A stretch of 7,814 nt of DNA from DATAEK01 sp036258055 (GTDB lineage: Bacteria; Acidobacteriota; Vicinamibacteria; Vicinamibacterales; 2-12-FULL-66-21). The position numbers were made by a program, and so were the translations under genes. Where the stretch lies: NCBI GenBank assembly GCA_036258055.1, contig DATAEK010000038.1, positions 1 through 7,814 on the forward strand. The letters are read 5' to 3'. How positions within the stretch are numbered: the stretch's first letter is position 1; every line of letters starts with the position of its first letter. Under the pieces are notes generated by a model that made no database searches, had not been told where the DNA came from, and saw only the letters and a program-made list of their open reading frames with translations. Positions 5,573-7,814 of this stretch are shown piece by piece.

Positions 5573-7066
5573 TTGGCAGATACACGATTGAAGATTGCGG
5601 TGTTCATCGATTTCGACAACATCGAGATCGGTGTGAAGAGCACGCTCGGCGTGCCGTTCGACGTCGGGGTCGTGCTCGAAGCACTCAAAGAACGCGGCGA
5701 TGTGGTGTCGAAGATCGCGTACGGCGACTGGACCCGCGCGGGTGACTACAGCCGTTCGCTGACCCAGCACGCGACGAAGCTCGTTCAGCGGAACCTCACA
5801 CCAGGGGGCGACAAAAACGGCGCCGACATCAACCTCGCCCTCGACGCGCTCGAGATGGCGTTCACGCACGGCCACATCAACGCCTACGTCATCGTCGGCG
5901 GTGACAGCGATTTCATCACGCTCGTCGAGAAGCTGAAGCAGTACGACAAGCAGATCTTCGTGGTGGGCGGCCGCGCGTTCACCAGCATGGTGATGCAGCG
6001 GAACTGCCACGAGTTCATCGCCTACGAGAACCTCGTCGGCGGGGCGCGGCGTTCGCAGGACAGGGGACGGCAGAACGTTCCGGTGCAGCAGCAGGCATCG
6101 CTCGACCAAGCGGTGCCGCTCGTTCGGCGCGCCCTCAAGGTGCTCAGCGATCGCGAGGTCTCGCCGCAGCTCGGGCTCCTCAAGAGCACGCTCCTGCAGC
6201 TCGACTCGACGTTCTCCGAAAGGACGTACGGCGCCGGCAGCTTCCGCGATTTCGCGCAGAAGCTCGCAGCCGCCGGACACGTGACGCTCCGCGAATCGGG
6301 ACGGAACGTGCTCGTCGAGTCGAAGGAGAACGGTCCGATCATCGCCGATGAGGGCGCTCGTCAAGCGCCGCAACGGCCGGCGGCCGAGCGCGACGTGCCG
6401 CCGATCGCGGCCGCACCCGAACCGCGGCTCGCGGATGGCATTCGCGAAGTGCGGCGTCTCTTTCAGGCCGCGCAGAACCCGCCGCGCTGGCCGATGTACA
6501 TCCGTCAGGCGAAGCAGTTCCTTCGCAACGTCGATCCAACCTTCGACGAGCGCAAGTTCGGCTTCGCGAGCCTCGTGGACCTGATCCGGGCCTGCCAGCG
6601 CGAGGGTCTCTTCCGCATCGAGCGCGATCGCCAGGGCGTCATGCGGATCTTCGGCGGTAACGTTATGCAGCCGCCGGTCGAGGCAGTTCTGCCCGTTGAC
6701 GATGACATGTCGATCGACGGGACCGCAGCCGAAGAGACGCAGCCTCAGGGCGAGGACGGATCGCTCGGCGACGTGCAGCCGGCGAGGGAGTGGATGCCCT
6801 CTCCCACGACGAGCGACACGGATGTGGTGGACGGCGACGTCGTTCAGGAGATTGAGGCAGCGTCTGACGTGATCGATGTGACGGCTGCCGAGGAAGCGCC
6901 GCCGACGACACCGCGTAAGCGTGGAGGCCGACGTGGCAGGCCAGCGTCGGGTGAAGGACGTCCTGCACGCAAGGCCGACGGCGCGGCGCCCGGCCCCCGC
7001 GCGCGCAAGGGCAGCGGGAAGCCGCGGGCTCCGCGCGCGCGCACGCGGAAGGACGCGCCGGAGTAA
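5573..7066 (+). CDS. NYN-domain (PIN-like) putative RNase with two OST-HTH/LOTUS domains and a basic tail
   Basis: The N-terminal NYN domain (residues about 6-155, LabA/DUF88-like) keeps the acidic metal-site pattern: FIDFDN (11-16), NGADINLALDAL (82-93) and GGDSDF (109-114). NYN domains are PIN-like nucleases that act on RNA. Two OST-HTH/LOTUS winged-helix domains follow, about 180-250 and 287-361. They share the core pattern F(S/D)ERxxG (214-220 and 324-330), followed by S(F/L)xD(F/L). LOTUS domains bind RNA or protein partners. Residues about 365-445 are strongly acidic, and 447-497 are Arg/Lys/Gly/Pro-rich (RKRGGRRGR), a likely disordered nucleic-acid-binding tail. No signal peptide is seen, so it is probably cytoplasmic. 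The start is TTG at 5573 with GGAAAGGA just upstream; TTG at 5588 is the alternative. The inferred role is RNA turnover or silencing. Target and trigger are unknown. Confidence 0.9.
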   Translation: MADTRLKIAVFIDFDNIEIGVKSTLGVPFDVGVVLEALKERGDVVSKIAYGDWTRAGDYSRSLTQHATKLVQRNLTPGGDKNGADINLALDALEMAFTHGHINAYVIVGGDSDFITLVEKLKQYDKQIFVVGGRAFTSMVMQRNCHEFIAYENLVGGARRSQDRGRQNVPVQQQASLDQAVPLVRRALKVLSDREVSPQLGLLKSTLLQLDSTFSERTYGAGSFRDFAQKLAAAGHVTLRESGRNVLVESKENGPIIADEGARQAPQRPAAERDVPPIAAAPEPRLADGIREVRRLFQAAQNPPRWPMYIRQAKQFLRNVDPTFDERKFGFASLVDLIRACQREGLFRIERDRQGVMRIFGGNVMQPPVEAVLPVDDDMSIDGTAAEETQPQGEDGSLGDVQPAREWMPSPTTSDTDVVDGDVVQEIEAASDVIDVTAAEEAPPTTPRKRGGRRGRPASGEGRPARKADGAAPGPRARKGSGKPRAPRARTRKDAPE

Positions 7067-7080
7067 AGGCTACCGGTTGG

Positions 7081-7123
7081 AGCGCCGGCTGTCCTGTCCG
7101 CCGGGCATGGGCAGGCCGGCGCT
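7081..7123. terminator. Long GC-rich hairpin between convergent genes (possible bidirectional terminator or REP-like palindrome)
   Basis: Perfect 9-base arms AGCGCCGGC (7081-7089) and GCCGGCGCT (7115-7123) enclose 25 bases. Inside, CTGTCC (7094-7099) can pair with GGGCAG (7109-7114) with one G-T wobble, which leaves a 4-base bulge and a 9-base loop. There is no T-run on either strand, so it is not a classic intrinsic terminator. Its place between the stop codons of two converging genes still suits termination or mRNA-end protection. It could also be one copy of a dispersed palindromic repeat. Confidence 0.55.
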
Positions 7124-7146
7124 ACCGGGCCGACGTTAGTGGCCTG

Positions 7147-7814
7147 TCACGAGTTCTCTCCTGACCTGCTGAGCTCCCGTCTGGACTCCCCCGAATCGAA
7201 GGGCAGTGACAGATCGCCGGATGTGTCAACGGTGTCGGAGAGATTGTGAACGCTCACGCCGAGCAGCCTGACCGGCCGCCGGCCTGCGTCCGTGCGATCG
7301 AGGAGTGCCACCGCTCGCATCGCGATGTTGTCGGAATTCCGCGTGGGCGGAAGTTGTGTGTGGCTGCGGGTGATCGTCGTGAAGTCCGAGTAGCGGACCT
7401 TGATCGTGACGGTGCGGCACAGCAGGCTCTTTCGTTCGAGCCAGGCCGCGCCGTCGCGCGCCATCTCGTCGACGGCAGCACGAATCTCCTGCCCATCAAC
7501 GAGATCTCTCGAGAACGTGTTCTCGGTGCCCGATGACTTCGCGGCCCGGTTCGGCACGACCGGGCGATCGTCGTCGCCGTCGGCCAGCCGCCGCAGCCAG
7601 TCGGCCTGGCTGCCGACCGCTTCGCGCAGCAGCGTGGGGTCGGCGGTCCGCACGTGAATCAGTCGCTCGATGCCGCGATCCCGTAGGCGTTTCGCGGTGA
7701 CCGGTCCCACGCCCCACAATGCGTCGACGGGCAGCTTCTGCAGGAACCGTTCGACACGTTCGGGGGCGATCACCGTCAGCCCGTCCGGTTTCTTCCACGC
7801 CGACGCAATCTTCG
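7147..7814 (-). CDS. dinB: DNA polymerase IV (DinB, Y-family), C-terminal part; N-terminus off window
   Basis: DinB is the error-prone Y-family polymerase that copies past DNA lesions. The visible 221 codons begin mid-protein with KIASAWKKPDGLTVI, a conserved Pol IV segment at the palm-thumb junction, so the gene continues past 7814. The GTG near 7773 is internal, not the start. LPVDALWGVGPVTAKRLRDRGI is the thumb helix-hairpin-helix. From SSGTENTFSRDL to LLGVSVHNL is the little-finger domain, with TVTIKVRYSDFTTITRS typical of Pol IV. Near the end GDLSLPFDSGE looks like a sliding-clamp-binding motif, with Asp where the consensus usually has Gln. The catalytic carboxylates lie outside the window, so activity cannot be judged. 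The gene converges on the NYN-LOTUS gene with an 80-base gap. No regulatory site is visible because its promoter lies off the window. Confidence 0.95.
   Translation of the reverse strand, partial: KIASAWKKPDGLTVIAPERVERFLQKLPVDALWGVGPVTAKRLRDRGIERLIHVRTADPTLLREAVGSQADWLRRLADGDDDRPVVPNRAAKSSGTENTFSRDLVDGQEIRAAVDEMARDGAAWLERKSLLCRTVTIKVRYSDFTTITRSHTQLPPTRNSDNIAMRAVALLDRTDAGRRPVRLLGVSVHNLSDTVDTSGDLSLPFDSGESRRELSRSGENS

Noticed and set aside
5522..6373. 283-codon minus-strand frame opposite the NYN-LOTUS gene
   Set aside because: It is an antisense shadow with no recognisable domain. The plus frame carries the NYN and LOTUS motifs.
5573..7814. NYN-LOTUS gene and dinB considered as a linked DNA-repair or defence module
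   Set aside because: The genes converge, are separated by a hairpin and share no regulatory signal. Adjacency alone does not support a joint system.

Overview
The window is GC-rich DNA with long open antisense frames and genes packed with short gaps. Gene content and protein style suggest a soil-type Acidobacteriota, perhaps Vicinamibacteria. That is inferred from general resemblance; there is no marker gene here to prove it.

Layout. (1) 1-2592, minus strand: an 864-codon uninterrupted reading frame that runs off the left edge. It encodes a large exported protein of unknown function, with a signal peptide, an EF-hand-like calcium loop and a diverged tandem duplication of a roughly 200-residue module. 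(2) 2593-3048: a divergent intergenic region with no convincing gene. It holds a likely promoter for the minus-strand gene, a small palindrome, and two unrelated families of degenerate 7-bp tandem repeats. One family (CCATNTN-like) occurs as two arrays in opposite orientation. The right-hand array runs into the 5' end of the next gene and supplies its candidate start codons and the first residues of its signal peptide. (3) 3049-4179, plus strand: an exported protein made of two cyclophilin-type peptidyl-prolyl isomerase domains. (4) 4244-5482, plus: an exported PQQ-like beta-propeller protein, probably co-transcribed with the cyclophilin. (5) 5573-7066, plus: a NYN (PIN-like) RNase domain, two OST-HTH/LOTUS domains, an acidic linker and an Arg/Lys-rich tail, probably cytoplasmic and RNA-directed. 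(6) 7067-7146: a convergent gap with a long hairpin. (7) 7147-7814, minus: the C-terminal part of DNA polymerase IV (DinB), whose N-terminus lies beyond the right edge.

How the genes fit together. The three left-hand proteins all carry export signals, so the divergent region separates envelope or periplasmic functions: an unknown calcium-loop protein on one side, a prolyl isomerase plus beta-propeller pair on the other. The NYN-LOTUS gene has its own possible -10 box and is functionally separate. DinB is a convergent housekeeping or SOS neighbour. I see no mobile element, CRISPR array, tRNA or rRNA. The points most worth following are the heptamer arrays that appear to have been co-opted as coding sequence, the NYN-LOTUS-LOTUS protein, and the duplicated-domain exported protein.
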